Origin: Novosphingobium sp. AP12
Lineage (GTDB): Bacteria; Pseudomonadota; Alphaproteobacteria; Sphingomonadales; Sphingomonadaceae
Reading direction: 5' to 3'
Length of the DNA: 37,479 bases
NCBI RefSeq assembly: GCF_000281975.1
Contig: NZ_AKKE01000030.1
Location: 1 to 37,479 of the forward strand
Every line of letters begins with the position of its first letter. The stretch's first letter is position 1. This document shows, in pieces, positions 8,614 through 16,543 of the stretch. The notes under the pieces are model-generated. The model was not told the origin of the DNA. It saw only the letters and a list, made by a program, of their open reading frames with translations, and made no database searches. A program made the translations under genes and the position numbers.

Positions 8614-9141
8614 ATGACTGGCTTCGACATCGCCGTCCTGCTCTTCGTCGGGCTGGGCGCAATTACCGGCTTCATGCGCGGGTTCGTGCAGGAAATCCTG
8701 GCGCTGGCCGCCTGGGTGTTCGCGATCTTCGCGATCCGCATGCTGCACGCGCCGACCACCGCATGGCTCGAGCCGCACATCGGCTCGGAGTCCGGCGCGG
8801 CAGTGCTGGCCTTCGCGCTGTGCCTGGGCATACCCTTCGCACTCGTAAAGCTCGTCGCGAAGTGGGCTGGCGGCAAGAGCCGCGCCTCGGTGCTGGGGCC
8901 GATCGACCGCGTGCTCGGCTTCGGTTTCGGCGGCGTCAAGGGCGTGATCATCATCGTGCTCGGCTTCTCGGTGCTGGTCCTGGGCTACGACACCATCTGG
9001 GGTGTCGGCGGCCGGCCCGAATGGATCACCCAAGCTCGAACTTATCCCTTCGTCAACGCGAGCAGCGAGGCGCTGGTCCAGGTCATCGCCGAGCGCCGCC
9101 GCGAGGCCGCTGCCGCCGAATCGGCGCGGGACGCGAACTGA
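8614..9141 (+). CDS. cvpA: CvpA family inner-membrane protein
   Basis: The 175-residue protein has four hydrophobic segments (about residues 5-25, 29-46, 63-84 and 104-128) and the CvpA signatures GFMRGFVQE after helix 1 and GPIDRVLGFGFGGVKGV before helix 4. CvpA was named for colicin V production in E. coli; its molecular role is still unclear and has been linked to envelope stress and bile tolerance. The C-terminal tail (ERRREAAAAESARDAN) is charged and probably cytoplasmic. The gene lies between radA and an Fe-S scaffold gene with short gaps, so it is probably cotranscribed. Confidence 0.88.
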   Translation: MTGFDIAVLLFVGLGAITGFMRGFVQEILALAAWVFAIFAIRMLHAPTTAWLEPHIGSESGAAVLAFALCLGIPFALVKLVAKWAGGKSRASVLGPIDRVLGFGFGGVKGVIIIVLGFSVLVLGYDTIWGVGGRPEWITQARTYPFVNASSEALVQVIAERRREAAAAESARDAN

Positions 9142-9146
9142 TCGGT

Positions 9147-9566
9147 ATGGCGACCACGGTCCTCTACACCCCCGACGTGCTCGGCCTCGCGATCGAACTG
9201 GCGCGCTATCCGCTATCCGATGCCCTTCCCCTGCGCGGAGAGGCACGGTCGAAGAGCTGTGGCAGCACGATCGTGCTGGGGCTCTCGACCAGCGCCGACG
9301 GCACGGTCGAGCGCATCGGCGTGCGCAGCCAGGCCTGCGCCATCGGTCAGGCTTCGGCGGCGATCTTCGCTTCCGCTGCGGCGGGCGCGGATGCCGCTCG
9401 AATCGTGCGGGCGCGCGATGCCATCGCGGCATGGCTCTCAGGGGACGGCGAATTGCCCGACTGGCCGGGCCTGGAAACCATCGCCGCCGCGCGCGACTAT
9501 CCTGCGCGCCACGGGGCGGTGTTGCTGCCGTGGAATGCGGCATGCCAGGCGCTGGCGCCGGACTGA
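9147..9566 (+). CDS. IscU/NifU-like iron-sulfur cluster scaffold protein
   Basis: The 139-residue protein starts YTPDVLGLAIELARYPL and carries three cysteines placed as in IscU/NifU-N scaffolds: Cys38 in SKSCGST, Cys64 in QACAIGQASAAI and Cys133 near the C-terminus. Such proteins hold a nascent [2Fe-2S] cluster before transfer. It lacks the GDP-x-CGD context of classical IscU (here ARSKSCGST), so it belongs to a divergent branch and the metal-binding role is inferred. The ATG at 9147 lies five bases after the cvpA stop. Sequence upstream in the same frame is only a shadow of cvpA. Confidence 0.75.
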   Translation: MATTVLYTPDVLGLAIELARYPLSDALPLRGEARSKSCGSTIVLGLSTSADGTVERIGVRSQACAIGQASAAIFASAAAGADAARIVRARDAIAAWLSGDGELPDWPGLETIAAARDYPARHGAVLLPWNAACQALAPD

Positions 9567-9632
9567 GTTGCCCTTGCCGCGCCGATGACGCTATGGCGCG
9601 GGCGGGCGGCCCGCCCCATGACCAAGGTGACG

Positions 9633-10676
9633 ATGCTTCCTGACGTTCCCCCGCCGGCGCTTCGGCTCGGCCTCGACACTGATGCCCTCACGTCCAACTG
9701 GCATGCGCTCAACCGCATGTCCGGTGCGGCACGCGCGGGTGCAGCGGTCAAGGCGGACGGCTATGGGCTGGGCGCGGCGCAGGTCGTGCCCGTGCTCCAT
9801 GCTGCGGGATGCCGCGACTTTTTCGTCGCCCACTGGTCCGAAGCGCCCGCAGTCCTTGCTTCGGCAGGACCGCTTTCGCTCTCGGTGCTGCATGGCCCGG
9901 TGACCCACGCCGACGCCGCCTTCGCACGCGCAGCGGGGATCAAGCCGGTGATCAACTCGCTCGAACAGGCGCGCCGCTGGCTGCAGGCGGGGGGAGGCCC
10001 ATGCGACCTGATGGTCGATACCGGCATGAACCGCCTTGGCGTCGCCATGACCGAACTGGGCGATCCGGTACTGGCCGGCCTGGAGATCGACGTGCTGATC
10101 TCGCACCTCGTTTCCGCGGAGGACGATACTGCGCTCAACGAACGCCAGCGCCTAGGCTGGGTCCATGCGCGCACGGTGATCCCGCACGTCCGGGCCAGCC
10201 TAGCCAACAGCGCCGGGATCGCTTTGGGAGCGAGCTATCACGGCGATCTCACGCGGCCGGGAATCGCGCTCTACGGCGGCGTTCCGCGTCCCGAAATGGC
10301 GGCTGTGCTGCGGCAGGTCGCGCGACCCGAGGCGGCTATCCTGCAGGTGCGCGAGGTCCCGGCGGGCGAGACGATCGGCTACAACGCAACCTTCACCGCG
10401 TCCGCGCCGATGCGCGTCGGCACGATCGCGCTGGGCTATGCCGACGGCTATCTGCGGTGCTGGTCGGGCAAGGGGCGGTTCCTTGCGGGAGGGCAGGTCC
10501 TGCCGGTGCTGGGCCGGATAAGCATGGACCTCACCGTCATCGACCTGACCCATGCGCCGGAAATCGGTGAAGGCGACTGGGTCGCTGCCGACTACGCATT
10601 GCCCGAAAGTTCCATCGCGACCGGACTTTCCCAATATGAGCTTCTGACGTTGCTCGGACGGCGCTTCGGGCGCTGA
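9633..10676 (+). CDS. alr: Alanine racemase
   Basis: This PLP enzyme interconverts L- and D-alanine, supplying D-Ala for peptidoglycan. The PLP-binding lysine is Lys40 in AAVKADGYGLGA; the second catalytic base is the Tyr in the ETIGYNATFTA segment of the C-terminal barrel domain, followed by GRISMDLTVIDLT. The 347-residue length fits the family. Three in-frame ATGs exist (9585, 9618, 9633); I chose 9633 because AAGGTGA lies just upstream and the conserved domain starts soon after. The gene follows the scaffold gene and precedes phaR. Confidence 0.93.
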   Translation: MLPDVPPPALRLGLDTDALTSNWHALNRMSGAARAGAAVKADGYGLGAAQVVPVLHAAGCRDFFVAHWSEAPAVLASAGPLSLSVLHGPVTHADAAFARAAGIKPVINSLEQARRWLQAGGGPCDLMVDTGMNRLGVAMTELGDPVLAGLEIDVLISHLVSAEDDTALNERQRLGWVHARTVIPHVRASLANSAGIALGASYHGDLTRPGIALYGGVPRPEMAAVLRQVARPEAAILQVREVPAGETIGYNATFTASAPMRVGTIALGYADGYLRCWSGKGRFLAGGQVLPVLGRISMDLTVIDLTHAPEIGEGDWVAADYALPESSIATGLSQYELLTLLGRRFGR

Positions 10677-10715
10677 AAATTGAGGATTATCCCGGAGTTT
10701 CTGACATTTCTCTCT

Positions 10716-10731
10716 TTTGCTGCGCAGCAAA
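10716..10731. promoter_or_regulatory. Perfect 16-bp palindrome ahead of phaR (candidate PhaR operator)
   Basis: TTTGCTGCGCAGCAAA is self-complementary over all 16 bases and contains CTGC/GCAG half-sites. PhaR proteins studied in other bacteria bind TGC-rich inverted repeats of this kind at phaP and at their own promoter. A TTGCAA at 10737-10742 follows. Autoregulation is inferred. Confidence 0.5.
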
Positions 10732-10793
10732 TTGTGTTGCAATGCGATATGACGGAATGGTAGCTTAACCATCCGCAGGACTGGGGACAGGAA

Positions 10794-11366
10794 ATGGCTG
10801 AGACGGCGTCTAACGACGACAACACCGTAATCATCAAGAAGTACGCGAACCGGCGGCTCTACAACACCCGCTCGTCGAGCTACATCACGCTGGACCACCT
10901 CTCCAAGATGACCCGCGAAGGGGTGGACTACAAGGTCCTCGACGCCAAGACCGGCGCGGACATCACCCATACGATCCTGACCCAGATCATCATGGAGGAA
11001 GAATCCAACGGCGAGCAGATGCTCCCGGTGAACTTCCTGCGCGAACTGATCAGCATGTACGGCAATTCGATGCAGTCGCTGATCCCGCATTACCTGGAAG
11101 CGTCGATGGAGAACTTCCGCGCCAACCAGTCGAAGCTCGCCAAGGCGTTCGAGGACAGCCTGGGCAACAACCCGCTCGCCAAGCTGGCCGAGCAGAACAT
11201 GGCGATGTTCCGCGCGGCGTCTTCCGCGTTCATGCCCGGCGCCGAAAAGGCGGCCGATGCCAAGGCTCCCACGGCGACGCCGCCCGCGTCGGACCCCGGC
11301 GACCTGTCCGCGCTGCGCGACCAGATGGCGGACATCCAGAAGCGGCTCGACGCGCTGGGCAAGTAA
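10794..11366 (+). CDS. phaR: Polyhydroxyalkanoate synthesis repressor PhaR
   Basis: PhaR represses PHA granule genes (phasins) and its own gene, and leaves DNA when it binds nascent PHA. The 190-residue protein carries the N-terminal PHA accumulation regulator DNA-binding domain (VIIKKYANRRLYNT, then SYITLDHL), followed by the PHB-accumulation domain (LTQIIMEEESNG, LPVNFLRELISMYG). The C-terminal third is Ala/Pro-rich and ends in a short coiled-coil-like helix (LRDQMADIQKRLDAL). AGGAA precedes the ATG. No PHA synthase or phasin gene is in the window. A 16-bp palindrome lies 63 bases upstream of the start. Confidence 0.94.
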   Translation: MAETASNDDNTVIIKKYANRRLYNTRSSSYITLDHLSKMTREGVDYKVLDAKTGADITHTILTQIIMEEESNGEQMLPVNFLRELISMYGNSMQSLIPHYLEASMENFRANQSKLAKAFEDSLGNNPLAKLAEQNMAMFRAASSAFMPGAEKAADAKAPTATPPASDPGDLSALRDQMADIQKRLDALGK

Positions 11367-11387
11367 GCGGATCGCGGGATCGTAGCG

Positions 11388-11828
11388 ATGACGGTGCGTA
11401 TCCCCCGCCCGGCCTCGCGCATCGTCCTCACCGACGATGCCGGCCGGGTGCTGCTTTTCCGCTTCGATCCGCCCGACCGTCCGCCGTTCTGGTGCACGCC
11501 GGGCGGGGCCGTCGATCCCGGCGAAAGTTACGAGGACGCGGCCCGGCGCGAACTGCTCGAGGAAACCGGCCTCGCCGCCGACCCCGGGCCCGAGATCGCC
11601 AGCAAGCTCGCCGAATTCATCACCATCGAGGGCGTGCCCGTCATCGCAGACGAGCGCTACTTCCGGGTGCGCCTGCCGCTCGGCGCCGACCCGGAGGGCA
11701 TCGACACCGGCGGCCACACCGCGCTCGAACGCGAAGTGATGCGCAGCTGGCGCTGGTTCGACCGAGCCGAACTTGCCGCGCTGGAGGAACCTTTCTTCCC
11801 CGAGGACCTCGCCGACCTGATCGAATAG
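11388..11828 (+). CDS. Nudix hydrolase
   Basis: The 146-residue single-domain protein contains a complete Nudix box: GAVDPGE, seven residues, then RELLEETGL, matching Gx5Ex7REUxEExGU. Nudix enzymes cleave nucleoside diphosphates linked to another group with Mg2+ held by the Glu residues. The C-terminal WRWFDRAELAALEEPFFP segment is the common end of ADP-ribose/(d)NTP-type members, but the substrate cannot be told from sequence. It lies 21 bases after phaR and 48 bases before proS on the same strand. Confidence 0.9.
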   Translation: MTVRIPRPASRIVLTDDAGRVLLFRFDPPDRPPFWCTPGGAVDPGESYEDAARRELLEETGLAADPGPEIASKLAEFITIEGVPVIADERYFRVRLPLGADPEGIDTGGHTALEREVMRSWRWFDRAELAALEEPFFPEDLADLIE

Positions 11829-11876
11829 TATTTGTGGCGTTTGAACCTTGGCGCAAGTGCCGCTAACAGCGCTGCC

Positions 11877-13436
11877 ATGAATCAGAAGACCGGTCAGACG
11901 CCCGCCATCCGCCACGCCCTCTCCACCAAGCGGGAGGACGATTTTGCCCAGTGGTATCAGGAAGTCGTTTCCGAAGCCGAGATGGCCGAGGAATCGGGCG
12001 TCCGCGGCTGCATGGTCATCAAGCCGTGGGGCTACGGCGTATGGGAGCGCATCCAGCGCCTGATGGACGACCGCATCAAGGCGGCCGGGGTCCAGAACTG
12101 CTACTTCCCGCTGTTCATCCCGCTTTCCTACTTCGCGAAGGAGGCCGAGCACGTCGAGGGCTTCGCCAAGGAGATGGCGGTCGTCACGCATCACCGCCTG
12201 ATCGGCGACGGCAAGGGTGGCCTGGTGCCCGATCCCGAAGCGAAGCTGGAAGAGCCGCTGATCGTGCGTCCCACCTCGGAGACGGTGATCGGCCAGGCCA
12301 TGGCGCGCTGGGTGCAGTCGTGGCGCGACCTGCCGCTGATGGTCAATCAGTGGGCCAACGTCGTGCGGTGGGAAATGCGCACGCGCATGTTCCTGCGCAC
12401 CAGCGAGTTCCTCTGGCAGGAAGGCCACACCGCCCACGCCGACCGCGACGACGCCATGACCGAGACGCTGCGCGCGCTGGAGATGTACCGCGATTTCGCC
12501 GAGGACGAGCTGGCGATGCCTGTGATCGCCGGTGAAAAGCCCGAGAACGAGCGCTTCCCCGGCGCGGTCGCCACCTACTCGATCGAGGCGATGATGCAGG
12601 ACGGCAAGGCTCTCCAGGCGGGCACTTCGCACTACTTAGGCACCGGCTTCGCGCATGCGGCGGGCATCACCTACCAGGACCGCGAGGGTGCGCAGCAATA
12701 TGCGCACACGACCAGCTGGGGCACTTCGACCCGCATGATCGGCGGCCTTATCATGGTGCACGGCGACGACGACGGGCTGCGCGTGCCGCCCCGCGTCGCG
12801 CCGCAGCAGATCGTGATCCTGCCGATGCTGCGCGAAACGCCCGAAGACGACGCGCTGCTCGCCTACTGCGAGGACCTGCGCAAGTCGCTCGCCGGCTTGT
12901 CAGCGCTGGGCGAGCCGGTGCGCGTGCTGCTCGACAAGCGCCCGGGCAAGGCCACGCAGAAGCGCTGGGCCTGGGTGAAGAAGGGTGTGCCGCTGATCCT
13001 CGAGATCGGCGGGCGCGATGCCGCCGGCGGCCAGGTCTCGATGCTGCGCCGCGACCGCCTGTGGAGCGAGGCCGCCAAGGCCAACTTCATCGGCATGGCC
13101 AAGGACGATTTCGTTGCCCGCGCCTCGGCCGAGATCGAGGACATCCAGACCTCGCTCTACGCTGAGGCCAAGGCGCGCCGTCATGTCAACATCTCCTCGG
13201 CCGCGAGTTTCGACGAACTCGCCGCCGCCTTCGCCGACGACAAGCGCTATCCGGGCTGGGTCGAGGTCGAATGGGCCCGCCCGACCGGCGAAGAGCTGGA
13301 AGCAGTGGTGCAGAAGCTGAAGGCGCTCAAGCTGACCATGCGCAACACCCCACTCGGCGGGGACCCCGCGACCGGAAGCTGCATTTTCACCGGACGCGCC
13401 GCGGTCGAGAAGATCTACGTAGCCCGGTCCTATTGA
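11877..13436 (+). CDS. proS: Prolyl-tRNA synthetase, archaeal/eukaryotic type
   Basis: The enzyme charges tRNA-Pro. The 519-residue protein has class II motifs: RPTSETVIGQ, motif 2 (RTSEFLWQEGHTAHA, around residue 180) and motif 3 (GGLIMVHGDDDGLRVPPRVAP, around residue 290), then the anticodon-binding domain. The FLWQEGHTA form of motif 2, the absence of the roughly 180-residue editing insertion typical of long bacterial enzymes, and the extra C-terminal domain ending in an RSY tail mark the archaeal/eukaryotic type. The C-terminal domain of that type often binds zinc with four cysteines; only one Cys (GSCIFTG) remains here, so the zinc site is probably lost. The start is the ATG at 11877; upstream in-frame codons are not family-like. 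Confidence 0.95.
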   Translation: MNQKTGQTPAIRHALSTKREDDFAQWYQEVVSEAEMAEESGVRGCMVIKPWGYGVWERIQRLMDDRIKAAGVQNCYFPLFIPLSYFAKEAEHVEGFAKEMAVVTHHRLIGDGKGGLVPDPEAKLEEPLIVRPTSETVIGQAMARWVQSWRDLPLMVNQWANVVRWEMRTRMFLRTSEFLWQEGHTAHADRDDAMTETLRALEMYRDFAEDELAMPVIAGEKPENERFPGAVATYSIEAMMQDGKALQAGTSHYLGTGFAHAAGITYQDREGAQQYAHTTSWGTSTRMIGGLIMVHGDDDGLRVPPRVAPQQIVILPMLRETPEDDALLAYCEDLRKSLAGLSALGEPVRVLLDKRPGKATQKRWAWVKKGVPLILEIGGRDAAGGQVSMLRRDRLWSEAAKANFIGMAKDDFVARASAEIEDIQTSLYAEAKARRHVNISSAASFDELAAAFADDKRYPGWVEVEWARPTGEELEAVVQKLKALKLTMRNTPLGGDPATGSCIFTGRAAVEKIYVARSY

Positions 13437-13444
13437 TCGGATGA

Positions 13445-13477
13445 GCCGCCGGCTGTTCATTGCGCACAGCCGGCGGC
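13445..13477 (+). terminator. Hairpin after proS
   Basis: GCCGCCGGCTGT (13445-13456) pairs perfectly with 13466-13477 around a nine-base loop. No T-run follows. It probably ends the proS transcript and sits 40 bases ahead of rnr. Confidence 0.6.
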
Positions 13478-13517
13478 GCCCATTGCATTAGCGCGCTGTC
13501 GGCCCCATTGCTGGCCG

Positions 13518-15788
13518 ATGCCTCTGAAGAACCGTCCCGCCCCCGGCTTGCCCACGCGCAAGCAGATCCTCGAATTCATCCAGGCCTCGACCGAGCCGGC
13601 GGGCAAGCGCGAGATTTCGCGTCATTTCGGCCTTCAGGGGGCTGAGAAGATCCAGCTGAAAGCGCTGCTCAAGGACATGGCCGAGGAAGGCCTCATCGAC
13701 GGCAAGCGCACCGCCTTCCACAAGATGGGCGGCGTGCCGCGCGTCACCGTGCTGCGCGTGGTCGACATCGACGAGGGAGAGGCGATCGCCGTGCCCGACA
13801 CCTGGCAGCCCGATGACGCCACCCCGCCGCCGCGCATTCGGCTGATCGAAAAGGGGCCTGGTAAGCATCGGGGCTCGGCGCTCCGCAAGGGCGACCGGGT
13901 GCTTGCGCGGACCGAGGAGAGCGACGGCGGGTGGCGCGGCTATCCGATGAAGAAGCTGGAGCTGAGCGCCGACCAGGTGCTCGGCGTGGTCGAGATGGAC
14001 ACCGCAGGCAAGCCCTGGCTGGCCCCGGTGGACAAGCGCATCCGCAATTCATCGCCGATTTCTGACCTCGCCGGCGCCAAGCCGGGCGAACTGGTGCTGG
14101 GCGAGCCGATCGGCAAGTCGGCGCGGCCCTCGGTCAAGGTCGTGCAGGTGCTGGGCGAGCCGCTGGCGCCGCGCGCGTTCAGCCTCATCGCCATCCACAA
14201 GCACGGCATCCCGAACCACTTCGGGCAGGAGACGCTGGACGAGGCGCAGTTGGCGGCCAAGCTGCCGCTCAGCCACGAGAAGCGCGAGGACCTGCGCCAC
14301 CTGCCGATCGTCGCCATCGACCCCTCCGACGCGCGCGACCACGACGACGCGATCTGGGCGCAGCCCGACGGGCAGGGCGGTTTCGACGCCCTGATCGCCA
14401 TCGCCGACGTCTCGTTCTACGTGCGCCCGGGCGGCGAGGTCGACCGCGAGGCGCGCAAGCGCGGCAACTCGGTCTACTTCCCCGACCGCGTCGTGCCGAT
14501 GCTGCCCGAAGTGCTGAGCGCCGATGTGTGCTCGCTGCGCTCGGGCGAAGACCGCGCGGCGATGGCCTGCCACATCAGGATCGACGCCGAGGGCCGCGTC
14601 ACCGACTGGCGCTTCACCCGCGCGCTGGTGCGCATCCACGAGGTCATCGCCTATGAAGATGCGCAGGCGCGGATCGACGAGGACCGGGCCGAGGAGCACC
14701 TGAAGCATCTGTGGTCCGCCTGGCATGCGCTGGCAGCAGCCCGCAAAGCACGCGATCCGCTGGAACTGGAACTGCCCGAACGCCGCGTCAGGCTGGACGA
14801 GCAGGGCCGCATCGCCGAGATCGCCATCCGCGAGCGGCTCGATGCGCACCGCGTGGTAGAAGACTTCATGATCGCCGCCAACGTGGCGGCCGCCAAGGCG
14901 CTCGAGGCCAAGGTCGCACCCGTGGTCTACCGCGTCCACGAAACGCCGAGCCGCGAGAAGCTGATGGCGCTCAAGGACTACCTCGCGACCTTCGGCAAGA
15001 AGCTGGCGATGGGGCAGGTCATCACGCCGGGTCTGTTCAACCGCATGCTCAAGGACATCGCCGACGAGACGGAGAAGGCGCTCATCATGGAGGCCGTCCT
15101 GCGCAGCCAGACGCAGGCGTATTACGGGCCGAGCAATGCGGGCCACTTCGGGCTGGCGCTGGGTTCCTACGCGCACTTCACCTCGCCGATCCGCCGCTAT
15201 GCCGACCTTCTGGTCCACCGCGCGCTGGTCGATGCCTACGGGCTGGAGCAGCCGAAACCCAAGGGCGACATTCCGGCGACCTCGGGTCTGTCCGAGCGCG
15301 ACAAGGGCGACCTCGGCCGGGTCAGCGAGGCGATCAGCGCCGCCGAGCGCCGCGCCATGGAAGCCGAGCGCGACACCATCGACCGCTACGTCGCGGCCTG
15401 GCTATCGGCCCGCGTGGGCGAAGTGTTCGACTGCCGCATCACCGGCGTCCAGAAGTTCGGCTTCTTCGCCACGATCCTCAGGCTCGGCGGCGACGGGCTG
15501 GTCCCGGTCTCGACGCTGGGCGACGAGCGTTTCGGCTACGACGAGAAGGCGCGCGTCCTCGTCGGCGAGCAGACCGGAACGAAATATGCCGTGGGGCAGG
15601 TCCTGCGCCTGCGTCTCGCCGAGGCGAACCCGCTGACTGGCGCGCTCAAGTTCGAGCTGGAGGAAGGCTCCGGACGCATCGAGCCGCGCGGGCGTCCGCA
15701 GACCGCCTTCGCCAAGCGCGGCAACCACCTCGTCGGCAAGCGCGGCCGGCCGGCGAATATCCGCCACAAGGGCAAGGGCAAGCGTTGA
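13518..15788 (+). CDS. rnr: Ribonuclease R
   Basis: RNase R is a processive 3'-5' exoribonuclease that degrades structured RNA. The 756-residue protein has an N-terminal winged-helix region, cold-shock domains, the RNB catalytic domain with DPSDARDHDD (residues 268-277, Asp residues holding the two Mg2+ ions), a GHFGLALGSYAHFTSPIRRYADLL segment typical of RNase II/R (given here only as landmark residues around 545-565), an S1 domain from about residue 632, and a basic tail (RHKGKGKR). The ATG at 13518 opens MPLKNRPAPGLPT. No obvious ribosome site is present. A REP-like repeat follows the stop. Confidence 0.95.
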   Translation: MPLKNRPAPGLPTRKQILEFIQASTEPAGKREISRHFGLQGAEKIQLKALLKDMAEEGLIDGKRTAFHKMGGVPRVTVLRVVDIDEGEAIAVPDTWQPDDATPPPRIRLIEKGPGKHRGSALRKGDRVLARTEESDGGWRGYPMKKLELSADQVLGVVEMDTAGKPWLAPVDKRIRNSSPISDLAGAKPGELVLGEPIGKSARPSVKVVQVLGEPLAPRAFSLIAIHKHGIPNHFGQETLDEAQLAAKLPLSHEKREDLRHLPIVAIDPSDARDHDDAIWAQPDGQGGFDALIAIADVSFYVRPGGEVDREARKRGNSVYFPDRVVPMLPEVLSADVCSLRSGEDRAAMACHIRIDAEGRVTDWRFTRALVRIHEVIAYEDAQARIDEDRAEEHLKHLWSAWHALAAARKARDPLELELPERRVRLDEQGRIAEIAIRERLDAHRVVEDFMIAANVAAAKALEAKVAPVVYRVHETPSREKLMALKDYLATFGKKLAMGQVITPGLFNRMLKDIADETEKALIMEAVLRSQTQAYYGPSNAGHFGLALGSYAHFTSPIRRYADLLVHRALVDAYGLEQPKPKGDIPATSGLSERDKGDLGRVSEAISAAERRAMEAERDTIDRYVAAWLSARVGEVFDCRITGVQKFGFFATILRLGGDGLVPVSTLGDERFGYDEKARVLVGEQTGTKYAVGQVLRLRLAEANPLTGALKFELEEGSGRIEPRGRPQTAFAKRGNHLVGKRGRPANIRHKGKGKR

Positions 15789-15803
15789 GCTTTCGATAGT
15801 TAA

Positions 15804-15911
15804 GACGTCGTCCCAGCGAAAGCTGGGACCGCTGGCGAGTCTTTAGGCAGAACCTCGCCGAAGAGTGGGTTCGGCCCGGCTAGCGATCCCAGCTTTCGCT
15901 GGGATGACGTC
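15804..15911. repeat. REP-like double hairpin in inverted orientation
   Basis: Two 30-base copies (15804-15833 and 15882-15911) are inverted relative to each other and match at 28 of 30 positions. Each copy also folds on itself: TCCCAGC and GCTGGGA close a GAAA tetraloop. A third inverted pair (GGCGAG...CTCGCC) lies between them. The element occupies the space between convergent rnr and the usp gene, as REP/BIME elements typically do, and could end transcription from both sides. Confidence 0.8.
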
Positions 15912-15914
15912 TTG

Positions 15915-16370
15915 TCAGCTGAACCGCTCGATCGCCTCGGCATCCAGCCCGCCGGGCACCACGAACACCGGGCAGGTCATGTGCGCCATGCCCGCGCCTG
16001 TGAAGTGCGACACCAGCGGACCCGGCCCGCCTTCGCGCGCGGCGCCGAGCACCAGCGCGGAGACCTCGGGGTGTTCCTCGAGGTATTTGCGCACAACCTT
16101 GATGTCCTCGCCGACGCGGACGGAGATCACCGGCATCTTCGCGCCCTGTGACAAAAGGTTGCCCGCAGCCGCTGTCACCAGCGTCTCGGCGCGGGCGCGG
16201 GCCTCTTCCTCGATGGTGGCCTGGACCCCGGCGAAGGCGTTGAAGGGCTGGGGCGGGACGAGCGCGAGCAGGTGCAGGGCGCCATCGGTCTTGGCCGCGC
16301 GCCGCGCCGCGAACTGCAGCGCGACCAGCGCCTCGTCGCTCTCGTCGACAATCACCAGATAGACGCGCAT
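15915..16370 (-). CDS. Universal stress protein (UspA family)
   Basis: The 151-residue protein begins [17 protein letters not shown], the usual beta1 and Asp/Ser start of a Usp domain, and has the late [18 protein letters not shown] loop followed by [11 protein letters not shown]. That glycine-rich loop followed by a small/hydroxyl residue resembles the ATP-binding G-x2-G-x9-G-S/T motif, but it is not an exact match, so nucleotide binding is uncertain. Usp proteins are cytoplasmic dimers with roles in stress survival. I chose the ATG at 16370; GAGAGGGA lies upstream of it and the longer upstream frame is not family-like. It is divergent from the pyruvate dehydrogenase E2 gene. Confidence 0.88.
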   Translation of the reverse strand: MRVYLVIVDESDEALVALQFAARRAAKTDGALHLLALVPPQPFNAFAGVQATIEEEARARAETLVTAAAGNLLSQGAKMPVISVRVGEDIKVVRKYLEEHPEVSALVLGAAREGGPGPLVSHFTGAGMAHMTCPVFVVPGGLDAEAIERFS

Positions 16371-16543
16371 TGGCTGTTCCCTCTCCATCGGGCTTATCGA
16401 TACGCGAAGGCTGCAACGCAAGCCACCACCGTTGCGAAAAAAGAAACTGCACGGTGCTTGTGCGCAAGCGTCAAGTTGTCCAAGGAAGGGCCAAATCTCT
16501 TTTTTCCGACCTCCCCCGGACAACAAGGAACGCGATAGTTTCC

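Noticed and set aside
10200..12632. 810-residue open frame antisense to alr, phaR, the Nudix gene and proS
   Set aside because: It crosses four well-supported genes and their gaps, with low-complexity composition typical of a shadow frame.
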